DNA of 64,000 nucleotides from Bacillus sp. BHET2 (GCF_005938125.1 NZ_VCQN01000001.1:1798001-1862000), one strand, 5' to 3'; counted from the stretch's first letter, positions 17,332-26,819 are shown. Notes: a model not told the origin generated them from the letters alone. Numbers and translations are program-made.

Positions 17332-17586
17332 GTGAACAAAGTCGATTACGATCGGGCCTTGTATTACACTCACCGGTCAGAGTGGGATAACCTGCTGATC
17401 CTCATGGTGAGAACGAAGGATGACCTTCTTTCGAAAAGAATTGAACATTTCTTACATGCGTATCATTTTTCAGATGATTACACGGTTGTAGAGCGTAACC
17501 TATATACGCTTTTACGATATGTTGAACATGCAAACTTCACCTATAGTGTCGAGCAACCACTTGAGGAAACCTTTGCAGAGATGTAA
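17332..17586 (+). CDS. yhdB: YhdB-like protein
   Basis: An 84-residue soluble protein, starting NKVDYDRALYYTHRSEWD, that matches the pattern of B. subtilis YhdB. Its position between yhdA and yhdC homologues agrees. The start is GTG at 17332 behind AAAGGAGGGAAACCAA. It is all-helical by appearance (LLSKRIEHFLHAYHF, YTLLRYVEHANF) with no membrane segment. Function is unknown. It is followed by its own terminator. Confidence 0.78.
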   Translation: MNKVDYDRALYYTHRSEWDNLLILMVRTKDDLLSKRIEHFLHAYHFSDDYTVVERNLYTLLRYVEHANFTYSVEQPLEETFAEM

Positions 17587-17608
17587 TAACAAGAGAATTC
17601 CACCTACG

Positions 17609-17646
17609 GCTGATCCAATTAGTATGTACTAATGGATCAGCTTTTA
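17609..17646 (+). terminator. Terminator of yhdB
   Basis: GCTGATCCA pairs with TGGATCAGC, with further pairing TTAGTA/TACTAA inside, followed by TTTTATTATTTT. Confidence 0.85.
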
Positions 17647-17740
17647 TTATTTTAGCACGGACATTGGCGGCTAGTTCGATGCATTCTATTTATACCTGTC
17701 AACAACGACTATTACCACTTCACTACATTCAATCAAACAA

Positions 17741-17763
17741 AAAAAACCGGCACAATGCCGGTT
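17741..17763 (-). terminator. Terminator of the yhcY-yhcZ-yhdA operon
   Basis: AACCGGCA/TGCCGGTT stem with a 3-nt loop and eight T residues on the minus strand, right after the yhdA stop. Confidence 0.9.
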
Positions 17764-17770
17764 ATCCCCG

Positions 17771-18310
17771 TTAAGATGAACTTTCACTTTTGATTAGCTC
17801 AGCTGCTTTCACATATAGCTTCAGTTCCTTCATCAAGTCATCGACTAATTGAGCTGGCTCTTCCAGTAGTCCGTCCCCCTCATAATCAAAGCAGTGTGGG
17901 TCAAGTATGAGTTGCTTCGGAATGACGTTTGCATACACTCCACGGCCGACAATGCGAAGGTTGTTCAAGCAGTTGATCCCGCCTTTTCCTCCTCCGGCAC
18001 ATGCAATTAGTGCCACTGGTTTATGGGCAAATTGCTCGCTGCTGAGGAAATCCAATGCATTTTTCAATGTTCCACTCATACCGCTGTGATATTCCGGGGA
18101 AGCTAAAATGACTGCGTCTGCTTCCTTTACCTTTTTCTTGAGTGATTGAACCGCTGTGAGTTCTGATTGGTCCTGCTCCCCTGTATATAAAGGCAGCGTA
18201 CCGTCACTTAAGTCAATGATATCGCAAGTATAGGTCCGTGCGATGAAACGGGATGCAATTCCAGTACGTCCTTTAATTCTCGGACTTCCGTTAATAATTA
18301 ATATACTCAT
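17771..18310 (-). CDS. yhdA: NAD(P)H-dependent FMN reductase (azoreductase, YhdA-like)
   Basis: A 179-residue flavodoxin-fold reductase. The N-terminal SILIINGSPRIKGRT binds the FMN phosphate, and ASPEYHSGMSGTLKNALDFLS is the flavin-ring loop typical of the NADPH-dependent FMN reductase family. B. subtilis YhdA reduces azo dyes and quinone-like substrates. The gene starts 21 bp after yhcZ and is the third gene of the yhcY-yhcZ-yhdA unit, suggesting that the two-component system may control it. Confidence 0.87.
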   Translation of the reverse strand: MSILIINGSPRIKGRTGIASRFIARTYTCDIIDLSDGTLPLYTGEQDQSELTAVQSLKKKVKEADAVILASPEYHSGMSGTLKNALDFLSSEQFAHKPVALIACAGGGKGGINCLNNLRIVGRGVYANVIPKQLILDPHCFDYEGDGLLEEPAQLVDDLMKELKLYVKAAELIKSESSS

Positions 18311-18331
18311 GTGTGAAAAACCCTTTCTCCT

Positions 18332-18967
18332 TTAATTTGATGTCAATTGGTGTTTAACGGCATATAAGGCCGCTTGTGTCCGGTCTGCAACCTCAAGCTT
18401 AGAAAAAATGTTCGAGATATGGGTTTTGACCGTTTTTTCTGTTATATATAGGCTTGAAGCAATCTCCTTATTACTTTTCCCTTTTGTCAGCTCAATCAAA
18501 ACATCCTTCTCCCGCTTTGTGAGTTCATGAATTTTGTGAGGAGGTTCTTTTTTTGAAATCCTCGTCAGGAGGTGATTGGTGGCTTTGGGATGCAGCGAGT
18601 TTTCACCGGATAAAAGCTTTCGGATACTGTTCACTAATTCATCAGGTTCAATATCTTTTAATTGGTACCCTGCTGCTCCTGCTTCGATAGCTGGAATCAC
18701 ATGATTTTGATCGGAAAAGCTGGTGAGCATCAGTATTTGTATGTGAGGATGCATAATTTTGATATTCTTCGTGGCCTGAATGCCATCCATAACCGGCATC
18801 ATTAAATCCATTAAGATAATATCAGGCTTTAATTCTTCCGCTAATCGTACGGCTTCTGCACCATCCTTTGCTTCCCCGACGATGTCCAAATCCTTTTGTG
18901 TTTTCAAAAAGAAGACAAGTCCTCGTCTGACGACATGATGATCATCTGCTATTAACACTCTTATCAT
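18332..18967 (-). CDS. yhcZ: NarL-family response regulator (YhcZ)
   Basis: A 211-residue regulator. The N-terminal receiver domain has the acidic pair in IADDHH, phospho-acceptor Asp in DIILMDLMMPVMDG (about residue 54) and Lys in QLKDIEPDE. A LuxR-type helix-turn-helix follows at the C-terminus (LTKREKDVLIELTKGKSNKEIA, then EKTVKTHISNIFSKLEV). The ATG at 18967 behind AGGAGGTGTCACTT is preferred over a GTG at 18976 that overlaps the binding site. It is 12 bp downstream of its kinase gene. Targets are unknown. Confidence 0.92.
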   Translation of the reverse strand: MIRVLIADDHHVVRRGLVFFLKTQKDLDIVGEAKDGAEAVRLAEELKPDIILMDLMMPVMDGIQATKNIKIMHPHIQILMLTSFSDQNHVIPAIEAGAAGYQLKDIEPDELVNSIRKLLSGENSLHPKATNHLLTRISKKEPPHKIHELTKREKDVLIELTKGKSNKEIASSLYITEKTVKTHISNIFSKLEVADRTQAALYAVKHQLTSN

Positions 18968-18979
18968 AAGTGACACCTC

Positions 18980-20101
18980 CTAGTAGGGTATTCGCACGGA
19001 AATGGACGTTCCTTTTCCGAGTTGACTATCGATCGTTAGTTCTCCGCCAATGCTTTTCACACGTTCTCTCATACTTTGGATTCCCAATGACGGTAGAGGT
19101 TGTTGCTTATCATATTGAAACCCGTATCCTCTATCTTCAATTAATAAATGAATCGATTTCGATTCATTTATTAATGTATAGAAAATGTTCTTTTCACCTG
19201 AATGCTTTTTACAATTATTCAGCGCTTCCTGACTGACTCGCCAAAGTACTTCTTCTATCTTGGAGCTTAAGGAAATGATTCCTTCAACTTTCGCTTCCAG
19301 ATGTAATCCGAGCATTTCCGAATACCCTTTAACTGCTTCGACGACCCCATGTTCAAGTCCGTTGGGTCTCAATTGCCAGATGAGCGCTCTCATTTCCGAT
19401 AACGCTTCCTGTGCAAGGCATTGAATGGTCTTGAAGGTTTCCTTCATTTCCTCTCCCCCTGCTATTTCTGCACCGCCTCTGGCCGTTAAGGTAAGAGAAA
19501 ACAACAGCTGATTCACGGAGTCATGTAAATCTCTTGCTAATCGGTTTCTCTCCCCGATCAACGCAATCTCTTGTTCCTTCTTTGTCAGCATGATGCGTTT
19601 AATCGCAGAACCGATTTGAAAAGCAACCGACTCCAGAAGAGCCAGTTCATCGGCGGAAAAGTGGGTCTTATGAGGGGCAGCTACATTCAATAAACCAAAG
19701 GATTCTTGACCAGACTGAAGGGGTACCGTTGCATGATAGGTAATATCATCTGTCTCTCCCCTGTTTTCTTCGATGGCCTGCTCAATCCGCTGACATTCGA
19801 TGATATTGGAAGCTTTCGTGAGCTTGCCATTCCGAAAGCGATTCACACACCAGCAGCCACCCTCTTTCATCAGTTCACATTTCCGATCAGATAGTGACTT
19901 TGGGAGGTTCTCATAGGAGACAAGCTCGTGACTTCCTTCCTTTTCAATAAAGAAAATCCATCCCGTGGTGAAGCTAGTTCCTCTGATCAACTTCTTCACT
20001 GCACCTGAAAGCATAGAAGACAGCTCTGTTTCATTGTTCAGCAATTCGGCTATCTCTTTCAAAAGCCCGATATTTGAATGGGATTCTTGATACATCTTCA
20101 T
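18980..20101 (-). CDS. yhcY: GAF-domain sensor histidine kinase (YhcY)
   Basis: A soluble histidine kinase of about 373 residues. It has an N-terminal GAF sensor domain (about 30-170, with cysteines in GGCWCVNRF that might bind a cofactor), a HisKA_3 dimerisation region with the phospho-acceptor His in RNRLARDLHDSVNQLLFS, and a C-terminal ATPase domain with WRVSQEALNNCKKHS, IEDRGYGF and LGIQSMRERVKSIGG. It has no membrane segment. The start at 20101 follows GGAGAGGGCG; another ATG lies at 20095, and the frame is open to 20143 without a binding site. It is the cognate partner of yhcZ. Confidence 0.9.
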   Translation of the reverse strand: MKMYQESHSNIGLLKEIAELLNNETELSSMLSGAVKKLIRGTSFTTGWIFFIEKEGSHELVSYENLPKSLSDRKCELMKEGGCWCVNRFRNGKLTKASNIIECQRIEQAIEENRGETDDITYHATVPLQSGQESFGLLNVAAPHKTHFSADELALLESVAFQIGSAIKRIMLTKKEQEIALIGERNRLARDLHDSVNQLLFSLTLTARGGAEIAGGEEMKETFKTIQCLAQEALSEMRALIWQLRPNGLEHGVVEAVKGYSEMLGLHLEAKVEGIISLSSKIEEVLWRVSQEALNNCKKHSGEKNIFYTLINESKSIHLLIEDRGYGFQYDKQQPLPSLGIQSMRERVKSIGGELTIDSQLGKGTSISVRIPY

Positions 20102-20216
20102 CGCCCTCTCCGATCCTTCACTACTATTATATAGATTTTCCACAAAACCGGTATTATCAAAAAGAACGAAACGTTCTACGACCTTTGACTGAAAACATGT
20201 GTTCTTTTTTCAATCC

Positions 20217-20257
20217 AAAAAAACAAGAGATGCACCAGCACATCTCTTGTTTTTTAT
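20217..20257 (-). terminator. Terminator of pgcA
   Basis: AAAAACAAGAGATG pairs with CATCTCTTGTTTTT around an 8-nt loop, giving T-runs in both directions; pgcA ends 28 bp away. Confidence 0.88.
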
Positions 20258-20284
20258 TACGCAATGCAATACTTCTGGAAGGCT

Positions 20285-22036
20285 TTACGCCTTTCCTACA
20301 GACGAACTTACCATCGTTTCCACTTTTGCCATGATGGCTTCTTGGAGAGCATGTAATTTATCATCACTGTCACTTTGTGTCTCACCAATCACGCTGAAGT
20401 AGAACTTGATTTTCGGCTCTGTTCCAGATGGGCGTAAGCAAATCCATGATCCGTCTTCAAGATAGTATTTTAAAACATTGGAAGATGGAAGGTGAATGAT
20501 TGATTCTTCACCTGATTGTAAATCGACTTTCTTACTTATTTTATAATCTTCCGATGAAATGACCTGCATGCCTGCCACTTCTTTCAAAGGCTCGTTTCTG
20601 AAGTCCTTCAATATCCCCTGAATTTGTTCAGCGCCTTCTTTTCCTTTAAGAGTTAAACTCTTTAATCCCTCTTGATAGAAGCCATGCTGTTCAAATAAAT
20701 CATTCAGTACATTATATAAGGTTTTGCCTTGCTTCTTATAGTAAGCAGCCGCTTCTGCTGCCATCAGTACAGCTTGAATGGCATCTTTATCTCGGGCGAA
20801 ATCACCGATTAAGTAGCCGTAGCTTTCTTCATAACCAAACAGGAATGAATATTCACCGGTTTCTTCATACTTCTTGATTTTTTCACCGATAAATTTAAAG
20901 CCTGTCAGCACATCCTCAACAGAAGCGCCGTAGTGCTCAGCAACTTTACGTCCTAATTCAGATGTCACGATTGTTTTGAATACCCGTCCATTTTCAGGGA
21001 TCAAGTTCTTTTCCTGTTTACGGGCAAGGATATAATCGAGCAGGATGGCACCTGTCTGGTTTCCAGTAAGGAGAATGTATTCGCCCGTTTCCCCCTTTAC
21101 AGCCACACCTAAACGGTCTGCATCGGGATCTGTCGCGATCAGGATATCCGCATCAATTTCCTTCCCATCACGAATGGCATATTCAAATGCCGCTTTATCT
21201 TCCGGATTGGGAGATTTGACCGTCGCGAATTCAGGATCTGGCATTGCCTGTTCACGTACGATGTGAACCTGCTCATATCCCAAGGCTTTTAGACCTTTTT
21301 CAGCCATTTTCAGAGCTGTACCGTGAAGGGGCGAAAATACGATTTTTAGGTCGACTTCCTTAGCGATTTGAGGTTTTTCAGAAATTGAAATCAAATGCTC
21401 CAGATAAGATTGATCGATTTCTTCCCCGATCATTTTTATCAAGCCTGCTGATTTCAGCTCGTCTTCGGACTTGACGTGGATTTCAAGCTCATTTTCCACG
21501 CTATTTACTTTATCGATAACTGCATCGGCTGCAGCTGGTGGCAGTTGGGCTCCATCTTCTCCATATACCTTATACCCATTGTATTCAGGCGGATTGTGGC
21601 TTGCGGTTACAACAATCCCAGAAAATGCCTTTAGCTGTCTCAAGGCGAATGAAAGTTCTGGTGTAGGTTTTAGTTCATCGAACACATACGTTTGTATGCC
21701 ATGTGTCGCCAATGTCTTTGCAGACTCCATCGCAAACTCAGGTGATTTATATCGGGAATCGTAAGCGATTACAACCCCGCGACCTTTAGCCTCTTCCCCT
21801 TGTTCTTCTATGTATCGTGCCAATCCTTCAGAAGCTTTTCTGATTGTATAGATGTTCATTCGATTGGTTCCTGGGCCAAGTTCTCCCCTCATTCCACCAG
21901 TACCGAATTCAAGATTTTTATAAAATGCGTCTTCTAAGGTTTTTTCATCGTCTTTCATTGTGTTTAAAAGATCATTCACTTCTTCATCAAGATGTAAGTA
22001 GTTGCTCCATTTTTCCCACGATGTTTTCCAATTCAA
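20285..22036 (-). CDS. pgcA: Phosphoglucomutase PgcA (alpha-D-phosphohexomutase family)
   Basis: A 583-residue phosphohexomutase that interconverts glucose 1-phosphate and glucose 6-phosphate for UDP-glucose, wall teichoic acid and glycolipid synthesis. The phosphoserine loop is [13 protein letters not shown] (about residue 145). The metal loop is DPDADRLG (about 308), a sugar-specificity loop is GYEESYGY, and the phosphate loop at the C-terminus is [12 protein letters not shown]. It starts with TTG at 22036 behind AGGAGGGGATCGTT. The order pgcA, yhcY, yhcZ matches B. subtilis. Confidence 0.95.
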   Translation of the reverse strand: MNWKTSWEKWSNYLHLDEEVNDLLNTMKDDEKTLEDAFYKNLEFGTGGMRGELGPGTNRMNIYTIRKASEGLARYIEEQGEEAKGRGVVIAYDSRYKSPEFAMESAKTLATHGIQTYVFDELKPTPELSFALRQLKAFSGIVVTASHNPPEYNGYKVYGEDGAQLPPAAADAVIDKVNSVENELEIHVKSEDELKSAGLIKMIGEEIDQSYLEHLISISEKPQIAKEVDLKIVFSPLHGTALKMAEKGLKALGYEQVHIVREQAMPDPEFATVKSPNPEDKAAFEYAIRDGKEIDADILIATDPDADRLGVAVKGETGEYILLTGNQTGAILLDYILARKQEKNLIPENGRVFKTIVTSELGRKVAEHYGASVEDVLTGFKFIGEKIKKYEETGEYSFLFGYEESYGYLIGDFARDKDAIQAVLMAAEAAAYYKKQGKTLYNVLNDLFEQHGFYQEGLKSLTLKGKEGAEQIQGILKDFRNEPLKEVAGMQVISSEDYKISKKVDLQSGEESIIHLPSSNVLKYYLEDGSWICLRPSGTEPKIKFYFSVIGETQSDSDDKLHALQEAIMAKVETMVSSSVGKA

Positions 22037-22182
22037 AACGATCCCCTCCTAATGCTGTATAATAATAAATTCTATCATATATTGTAGAAATCCTTCTAAA
22101 ACTATCCGTCACATGTCGACAAGATTTTTCACAAATCTTATTCTAGCATAATTTTTAAAATTAATTTTCTTTTTTCATCATG

Positions 22183-22215
22183 AAAAAAGCCTCACCGAAT
22201 AAATCAGCGAGACTT
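22183..22215 (-). terminator. Terminator of yhcX
   Basis: On the minus strand AAGTCTCGCTGA and TCGGTGAGGCTT form a stem with G-T pairs, then six T residues. Confidence 0.8.
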
Positions 22216-22225
22216 CAGGTATTGC

Positions 22226-23767
22226 TTACCTTTTATAATTCACCCCGTACACATCATGGCGGCGATCTTTCAGTTGACGGACGGTTCCGGATTGGCGCTG
22301 GCGCCTGAGCACTTCCAGGTCTACGTCTCCGATCATGACCATTTCGATGTTCGGGTTGGTTTCTCCAACGATTCCATCACGTGCAAACTCAAAGTCAGAC
22401 GGTGCAAAAATACCTGACTGAGCGTACTGTATGTCCATGTTTTCCGTTTGGGGAAGATTCCCCACAGTACCAGAAATAACTGTATATATTTGATTCTCTA
22501 CAGCACGTGCCTGCGCACAGTATCTTACACGAAGATAACCTTGGCGATCCTCTGTACAGAACGGCGTGAAGATAATCTTCGCACCTTTGTCAGTAGCAAT
22601 GCGGGCAAGTTCAGGGAATTCAATATCATAGCAGATTTGAATCGCGATTTTCCCGCAATCGGTGTCGAATACTCTTACCGAATCTCCTGGACTGATTCCC
22701 CACCATTTTCGTTCATTGGGTGTGATATGAACTTTATACTGCTTTTCAATCGTCCCATCACGACGGAAGAGATACGCGATGTTGTAGATTTCATCGTCTT
22801 CCTCTTTGACGAAGTGGGATCCACCGATGATATTTACGTTGTACCGAACGGCTAGGTCTGTGAATAATTCAATGTAGTCCTCTGTGAAATCCGTCAATCT
22901 TCTTACAGCAAGGCTCGGTGATTGGATGTTTAAGAATGACATGAGCTGTGTGGTAAAGATTTCTGGGAATACCACGAAATCAGATTTCGCATCTGAAGCT
23001 ACATCCGTGAAGTATTCGACCTGATTCGCAAACTCCTCGAAGGAATTGATTTTACGCATCATATATTGAACCACACAGATTCGGACAGGATAACTCGTTT
23101 TAAAGTGACGCTTGCTGGACGGACGGTAGTCTACGTTATTCCATTCCATCAGCGTAGCATATTTATGGGAGCGTTTATCATCCGGTAAGTAGTTCGGATT
23201 GATTCGCATCAGAGTGAAACCATTTAATAATTGGAATGAAAGCACCGGATCATAAATCTTATGGCGTCCAACTGAATCCACATACTCCCTTGGAGACATT
23301 TCGCCCGAGTGTTTATGATAATTGGGTATCCGGCCTCCAATGATGATACTCTTTAAGTTCCATTGACGGGCAAGATCCTTTCTTGCTTCATATAAACGGT
23401 GACCAACCTTCATGCGTCGGTATTCCGGATGCACCATGACTTCAATCCCATATAAATTATAGCCATCGGGGTTATGATTCGTTATGTAACCATTATCCGT
23501 CACATCATCCCATGTATGGCGGTCATCGTACTCATCGAAATTGATAATTAAACTTGAGCATGAGGCAATGATTTCCCCTTCTAATTCAGCGACAAGCTGT
23601 CCTTCAGGAAACACGTCCAAATGGCTTTCCAGATGCTCTACCTTCCATGGATCCATCCCTGGAAAGCAGACGGATTGCATATTGATAATATCTTGAATGT
23701 CCTTTTGTTCCATCGGACGTATGACCATTTTCTTTTCAAATTGTGATAAGTCTAATTTTTCTGCCAT
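22226..23767 (-). CDS. yhcX: GNAT acetyltransferase / carbon-nitrogen hydrolase fusion (YhcX-like)
   Basis: A 513-residue two-domain protein, the same length as B. subtilis YhcX. Residues about 12-210 form a GNAT domain (IEVMVHPEYRRMKVGHRLYEAR as acetyl-CoA loop). Residues about 225-500 are a nitrilase-superfamily amidohydrolase with the Glu-Lys-Cys triad in VFPEIFT, YKVHITPNERKWW and IQICYDIEFPE. The physiological amide is unknown. The ATG at 23767 follows AAGGAGTAGATCATAG. A sigma-B-like promoter (23803-23828) suggests general-stress control. Confidence 0.92.
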   Translation of the reverse strand: MAEKLDLSQFEKKMVIRPMEQKDIQDIINMQSVCFPGMDPWKVEHLESHLDVFPEGQLVAELEGEIIASCSSLIINFDEYDDRHTWDDVTDNGYITNHNPDGYNLYGIEVMVHPEYRRMKVGHRLYEARKDLARQWNLKSIIIGGRIPNYHKHSGEMSPREYVDSVGRHKIYDPVLSFQLLNGFTLMRINPNYLPDDKRSHKYATLMEWNNVDYRPSSKRHFKTSYPVRICVVQYMMRKINSFEEFANQVEYFTDVASDAKSDFVVFPEIFTTQLMSFLNIQSPSLAVRRLTDFTEDYIELFTDLAVRYNVNIIGGSHFVKEEDDEIYNIAYLFRRDGTIEKQYKVHITPNERKWWGISPGDSVRVFDTDCGKIAIQICYDIEFPELARIATDKGAKIIFTPFCTEDRQGYLRVRYCAQARAVENQIYTVISGTVGNLPQTENMDIQYAQSGIFAPSDFEFARDGIVGETNPNIEMVMIGDVDLEVLRRQRQSGTVRQLKDRRHDVYGVNYKR

Positions 23768-23802
23768 CTATGATCTACTCCTTCATCAAATACCTGAATA
23801 AT

Positions 23803-23828
23803 ATACCCTTATAGTGCACTGTTAAAAC
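23803..23828 (-). promoter_or_regulatory. Sigma-B-like promoter of yhcX
   Basis: On the minus strand GTTTTA (23828-23823), exactly 14 bases, then GGGTAT (23808-23803). This is close to the consensus GTTTAA-N12-15-GGGTAT. The predicted transcript would start near 23796, leaving a leader of about 29 nt with an AAGGAG site. Confidence 0.5.
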
Positions 23829-24051
23829 GAAGTTCATGACAGTCCATTTCTTTTATTTTAACAAAGGAGTGTGCATGATTTGAAGAAATTTGATTTTCAG
23901 TGGAAATATTGCATAGAACCAGGATTCTTTCATTTTCATACGTTCTAGTCTAAGCGAACTCGATAATCTTCAATGGATGTGAAACAGGCATTTGTCATCC
24001 CTAGTTCATCCCCTTGAAGTCCCTTCTTTTCGATCTATTAAATTCATTACT

Positions 24052-24085
24052 CAATCGTTTGATGCAAACGATTGCATTAATCGTT
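24052..24085. promoter_or_regulatory. Overlapping dyads upstream of bdbC, including a cre-like sequence
   Basis: CAATCGTTTG (24052-24061) and CAAACGATTG (24065-24074) are perfect 10-bp arms around ATG. A third half-site AATCGTT follows at 24079-24085. TGCAAACGATTGCA (24063-24076) fits the degenerate cre pattern TGNAANCGNTNNCA. It lies about 55 bp upstream of a TATAAT box at 24131. Apart from this and the yhcX promoter, the gap 23768-24183 holds nothing I recognise. Confidence 0.45.
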
Positions 24086-24183
24086 AAAAAAATATCACAA
24101 TTTCCTTATAAAGATTTCTCATTTTACTTTTATAATGATACCATACTATAATTTGATAGAATATACGTAGAAAGGAATTCTAT

Positions 24184-24609
24184 ATGAAGAAAAAAGCAGA
24201 TTCTCTGTTATTCCTTGCTTGGGCTTCCTCCCTTATCGCAACGATGGGGAGTTTATATTTCTCTGAAATCATGAAATATGAGCCTTGCGAATTATGCTGG
24301 TATCAGCGTATTTTAATGTATCCGATGGTGATTCTATTAGGAGTGGCCTATGTACGCAAAGATTTTCAAGCGGCTTTATATTCTACCATTTTTTCCGGTA
24401 TCGGTCTCCTGATTTCCATTTATCACTACTCTATTCAAAAAGTTTCGATCCTAACTGAAAGTGCACCCGCTTGCGGACGTGTACCATGTACTGGTGAATA
24501 CATTAACATGTTCGGTTTTGTCACTATTCCGTTCCTTGCATTTTCGGGTTTCATCATCATTTTCATTTCAAGTGTAATGGTATTAAAAGCTTTAAAGGAG
24601 GACAACTAG
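24184..24609 (+). CDS. bdbC: Disulfide-bond formation protein BdbC (DsbB-like)
   Basis: A 141-residue membrane quinone oxidoreductase with four helices and two external cysteine pairs: CELC after TM1 (in YEPCELCWYQRILMYP) and CGRVPC in the second loop. It reoxidises a thioredoxin-like partner and passes electrons to menaquinone. ATG at 24184. The next gene begins one base after its TAG stop and encodes a membrane-anchored thioredoxin-fold protein, so the two form a disulfide-bond unit. Confidence 0.92.
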   Translation: MKKKADSLLFLAWASSLIATMGSLYFSEIMKYEPCELCWYQRILMYPMVILLGVAYVRKDFQAALYSTIFSGIGLLISIYHYSIQKVSILTESAPACGRVPCTGEYINMFGFVTIPFLAFSGFIIIFISSVMVLKALKEDN

Positions 24610-24610
24610 A

Positions 24611-25084
24611 TTGAAGAAAATCATCATATTCCTGGTTGCGATTGTCGGACTATTCGCAGCCATCGCCATCGTCACAAGCGTCCAGAACAATCAGAAAGCA
24701 GAAGGAAATAAATTCAAAAAAGCCAAACTGGACCCTGCTACAGTAGAACTGCTGGATGATCCGAACTACCAGAATGTCATCCTTCCCGAAGAGCTGGAAG
24801 AGAAATTAAAGAATAAAGAAGAAGCAACCGTATACTTCTACAGTTCTACTTGTATCCACTGTAAAAGAACCACTCCAACCCTGGCACCTCTTGCAGAAGA
24901 CATGGGCGTCGATATGGTTCAGTACAATCTACTTGAATTCGAACAAGGTTGGGAGCAATACGGAATCGAAGCTACTCCGACACTTGTCCACTACGAAGGT
25001 GGAAAAGAAGTGGCGAGAGTTGTTGGAGAACAGTCTGAAGAACAATTTAAAGCATTTTTCGAAGAAAACGTAAAATCAGAATAA
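24611..25084 (+). CDS. Membrane-anchored thioredoxin-like protein, partner of BdbC
   Basis: A 157-residue protein with an N-terminal membrane anchor (residues about 3-21, IIIFLVAIVGLFAAIAIV). The thioredoxin domain has active site CIHC (in FYSSTCIHCKRTTP) and a cis-proline loop EATPTLVHYEGG. It starts with TTG at 24611 behind AGGAGGACAACTAGA, one base after the bdbC stop. The thiol active site would face the outside of the cell and be oxidised by BdbC. It is shorter than classic BdbD and lacks a large helical insert. Confidence 0.87.
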   Translation: MKKIIIFLVAIVGLFAAIAIVTSVQNNQKAEGNKFKKAKLDPATVELLDDPNYQNVILPEELEEKLKNKEEATVYFYSSTCIHCKRTTPTLAPLAEDMGVDMVQYNLLEFEQGWEQYGIEATPTLVHYEGGKEVARVVGEQSEEQFKAFFEENVKSE

Positions 25085-25090
25085 CAAAAA

Positions 25091-25124
25091 AGAGGGGCTG
25101 ACTTTTCCACGAGTCAGCCCCTTT
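25091..25124. terminator. Terminator after the bdbC operon
   Basis: A GGGGCTGACT-type arm and its complement AGTCAGCCCC flank an 8-nt loop, with CTTTC after it on the plus strand. A stronger T-run lies on the minus side. Confidence 0.7.
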
Positions 25125-25266
25125 CAAGTGAGGAGGAATTTCAAGATGAAGATATTCGAATATCTTCAGGATTAACTTATTACAAGGTATTTTCCCCTCA
25201 AAAAATCTTTCTAAACATTTTTATGAGAATTTTCTAAAATATCTAATTTCTCACGAGAAGAATCGG

Positions 25267-25668
25267 TTATACAAGGAGCTGGTTATCTGCCCTGGAATAG
25301 ATGCTTAGATTGTGCTTACAATCCGCCTCTACACTGAACTGATCAAACGATAAGGGAAAAAACATACCGAATCCCTGGAGGATCTGAGCGTTGTGGTAGA
25401 ACATCTCTTCATAAACTTCTTCTCTTGATCCGCTCTCGACAATTGAAATAACGGTTTGCAAACAAGAAATCATTTGGAACGCTTCTTTAAGGGTTCCAAA
25501 ATATTCAAAATTCCTCGTCGTCGTATGTAGCACTTGCATATCATCGAATTGTTCAATTTCATCATCTGTGAAATAATCAGGGAAAATAGTACAATACATG
25601 TACCGTATCAGCTCTTGAATTTTTTCTTCCTGTTCATGTGTTGATGCTAGTAAAACTTTCACCGTCAT
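25267..25668 (-). CDS. DUF5365-like protein (YhcU-like)
   Basis: A 133-residue soluble protein. The pattern VKVLLASTHEQEEKIQELIR..., then NFEYFGTLKEAFQMISCLQTVISI, resembles B. subtilis YhcU, and the yhcT homologue next door supports that. Function is unknown. ATG at 25668 behind AAAGGTGGGTT. It is divergent from the pseudouridine synthase gene. Confidence 0.6.
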   Translation of the reverse strand: MTVKVLLASTHEQEEKIQELIRYMYCTIFPDYFTDDEIEQFDDMQVLHTTTRNFEYFGTLKEAFQMISCLQTVISIVESGSREEVYEEMFYHNAQILQGFGMFFPLSFDQFSVEADCKHNLSIYSRADNQLLV

Positions 25669-25839
25669 AACCCACCTTTGTAATGGTTGTAATCTCTCTG
25701 TAATAGATATATTAAGGATAACATAGAAGTAGAACCAACTGCGTGGTAATTATACCCATGAATTGGGTTGAATAGGTGTTATGGTAGGTAAAAACACCTA
25801 TACGAATATAAGATTTTTGTCATTTAAAGGAGATTTTCG

Positions 25840-26739
25840 ATGAAAACAAGGAAAAAAGGCAATCAATTTGAACTAGTTATTCCAGATAATTGGAAAAATG
25901 TGACGATTGAAACAATTCTTAGGGAGTATTGGGAGGCACCTAAGAAACTCATTCATTCGATGAGGATGGAGAAGGATATCAGAGTGAATGGTGAATTGAT
26001 TCCCTGGACTGATCCTCTTTCAGCAGGTGACTTACTACAACTTCATTTATTCAAGGAAGTAGAATACGATGTCTCACCAACATATGGAGAAATCGAAGTG
26101 CTGTTTGAAGATGAACACCTTATAGTAGTAAACAAACCTGCAGGCATCGACACCCATCCCAATCATCCCGGAGAAACGGATACTCTGGCAAACTTGGTTG
26201 CCTTTCACCATCAATCTCATGGAGAAAGTTGCCGAGTGTTGCATATCCATCGATTGGATCATGATACTTCTGGAGCAATCATTTTTGCCAAACATCCGTT
26301 AAGTAAAGCAATCCTTGACCGCCTTCTTGCCGAACGAAAGATTAAGCGAACATACCATGCTCTCGTCCACGGTCGATTGAAGCAGAAAAAAGGCACGATT
26401 TCTGAACCCATCGGCAGGGACCGTCATCATAATACGAGAAGAAGAGTTTCTCCTTCAGGTCAGGATGCCGTCACTCACTATCAGGTGATGGAGAATAGGA
26501 ATCCCTATACCCTCGTCGAAGTACAGCTTGATACAGGTCGCACACATCAAATCCGCGTCCATATGAGTCATCTCGGACATCCCTTGGCGGGAGACACATT
26601 ATACGGTGGAAGACCTGTATTCAAGAGACAGGCGTTGCATGCGGCTCGAATTTCCTTTCCTCACCCGCTGACTGACGAGAAAATAGAGTGTGAGGCTGCA
26701 TGTATGGATGATGTGGGACTTGGTGACTGGAGGACATAA
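25840..26739 (+). CDS. RluA-family pseudouridine synthase (YhcT-like)
   Basis: A 299-residue enzyme that isomerises specific uridines in RNA. The N-terminal part (about residues 15-70) looks like an S4-type RNA-binding fold. The catalytic Asp lies in HIHRLDHDTSGAIIFAK (about residue 138), followed by VEVQLDTGRTHQIRVHMSHLGHPLAGD, the uridine-binding motif of the RluA family. ATG at 25840 behind AAAGGAGATTTTCG. The target site cannot be told from sequence. Confidence 0.9.
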   Translation: MKTRKKGNQFELVIPDNWKNVTIETILREYWEAPKKLIHSMRMEKDIRVNGELIPWTDPLSAGDLLQLHLFKEVEYDVSPTYGEIEVLFEDEHLIVVNKPAGIDTHPNHPGETDTLANLVAFHHQSHGESCRVLHIHRLDHDTSGAIIFAKHPLSKAILDRLLAERKIKRTYHALVHGRLKQKKGTISEPIGRDRHHNTRRRVSPSGQDAVTHYQVMENRNPYTLVEVQLDTGRTHQIRVHMSHLGHPLAGDTLYGGRPVFKRQALHAARISFPHPLTDEKIECEAACMDDVGLGDWRT

Positions 26740-26773
26740 ATTCAATTCTTAAGTGTAAGTTGATTCGACAATG

Positions 26774-26810
26774 AAAAAGGAGCCCCGATTTTCTCGGGAG
26801 CTCCTTCTTT
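26774..26810. terminator. Bidirectional terminator between yhcT-like and wrbA
   Basis: AAGGAGCCCCGA pairs with TCGGGAGCTCCTT (one bulge), with A- and T-rich flanks. It separates two converging genes. Confidence 0.85.
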
Positions 26811-26819
26811 CGATATTTA

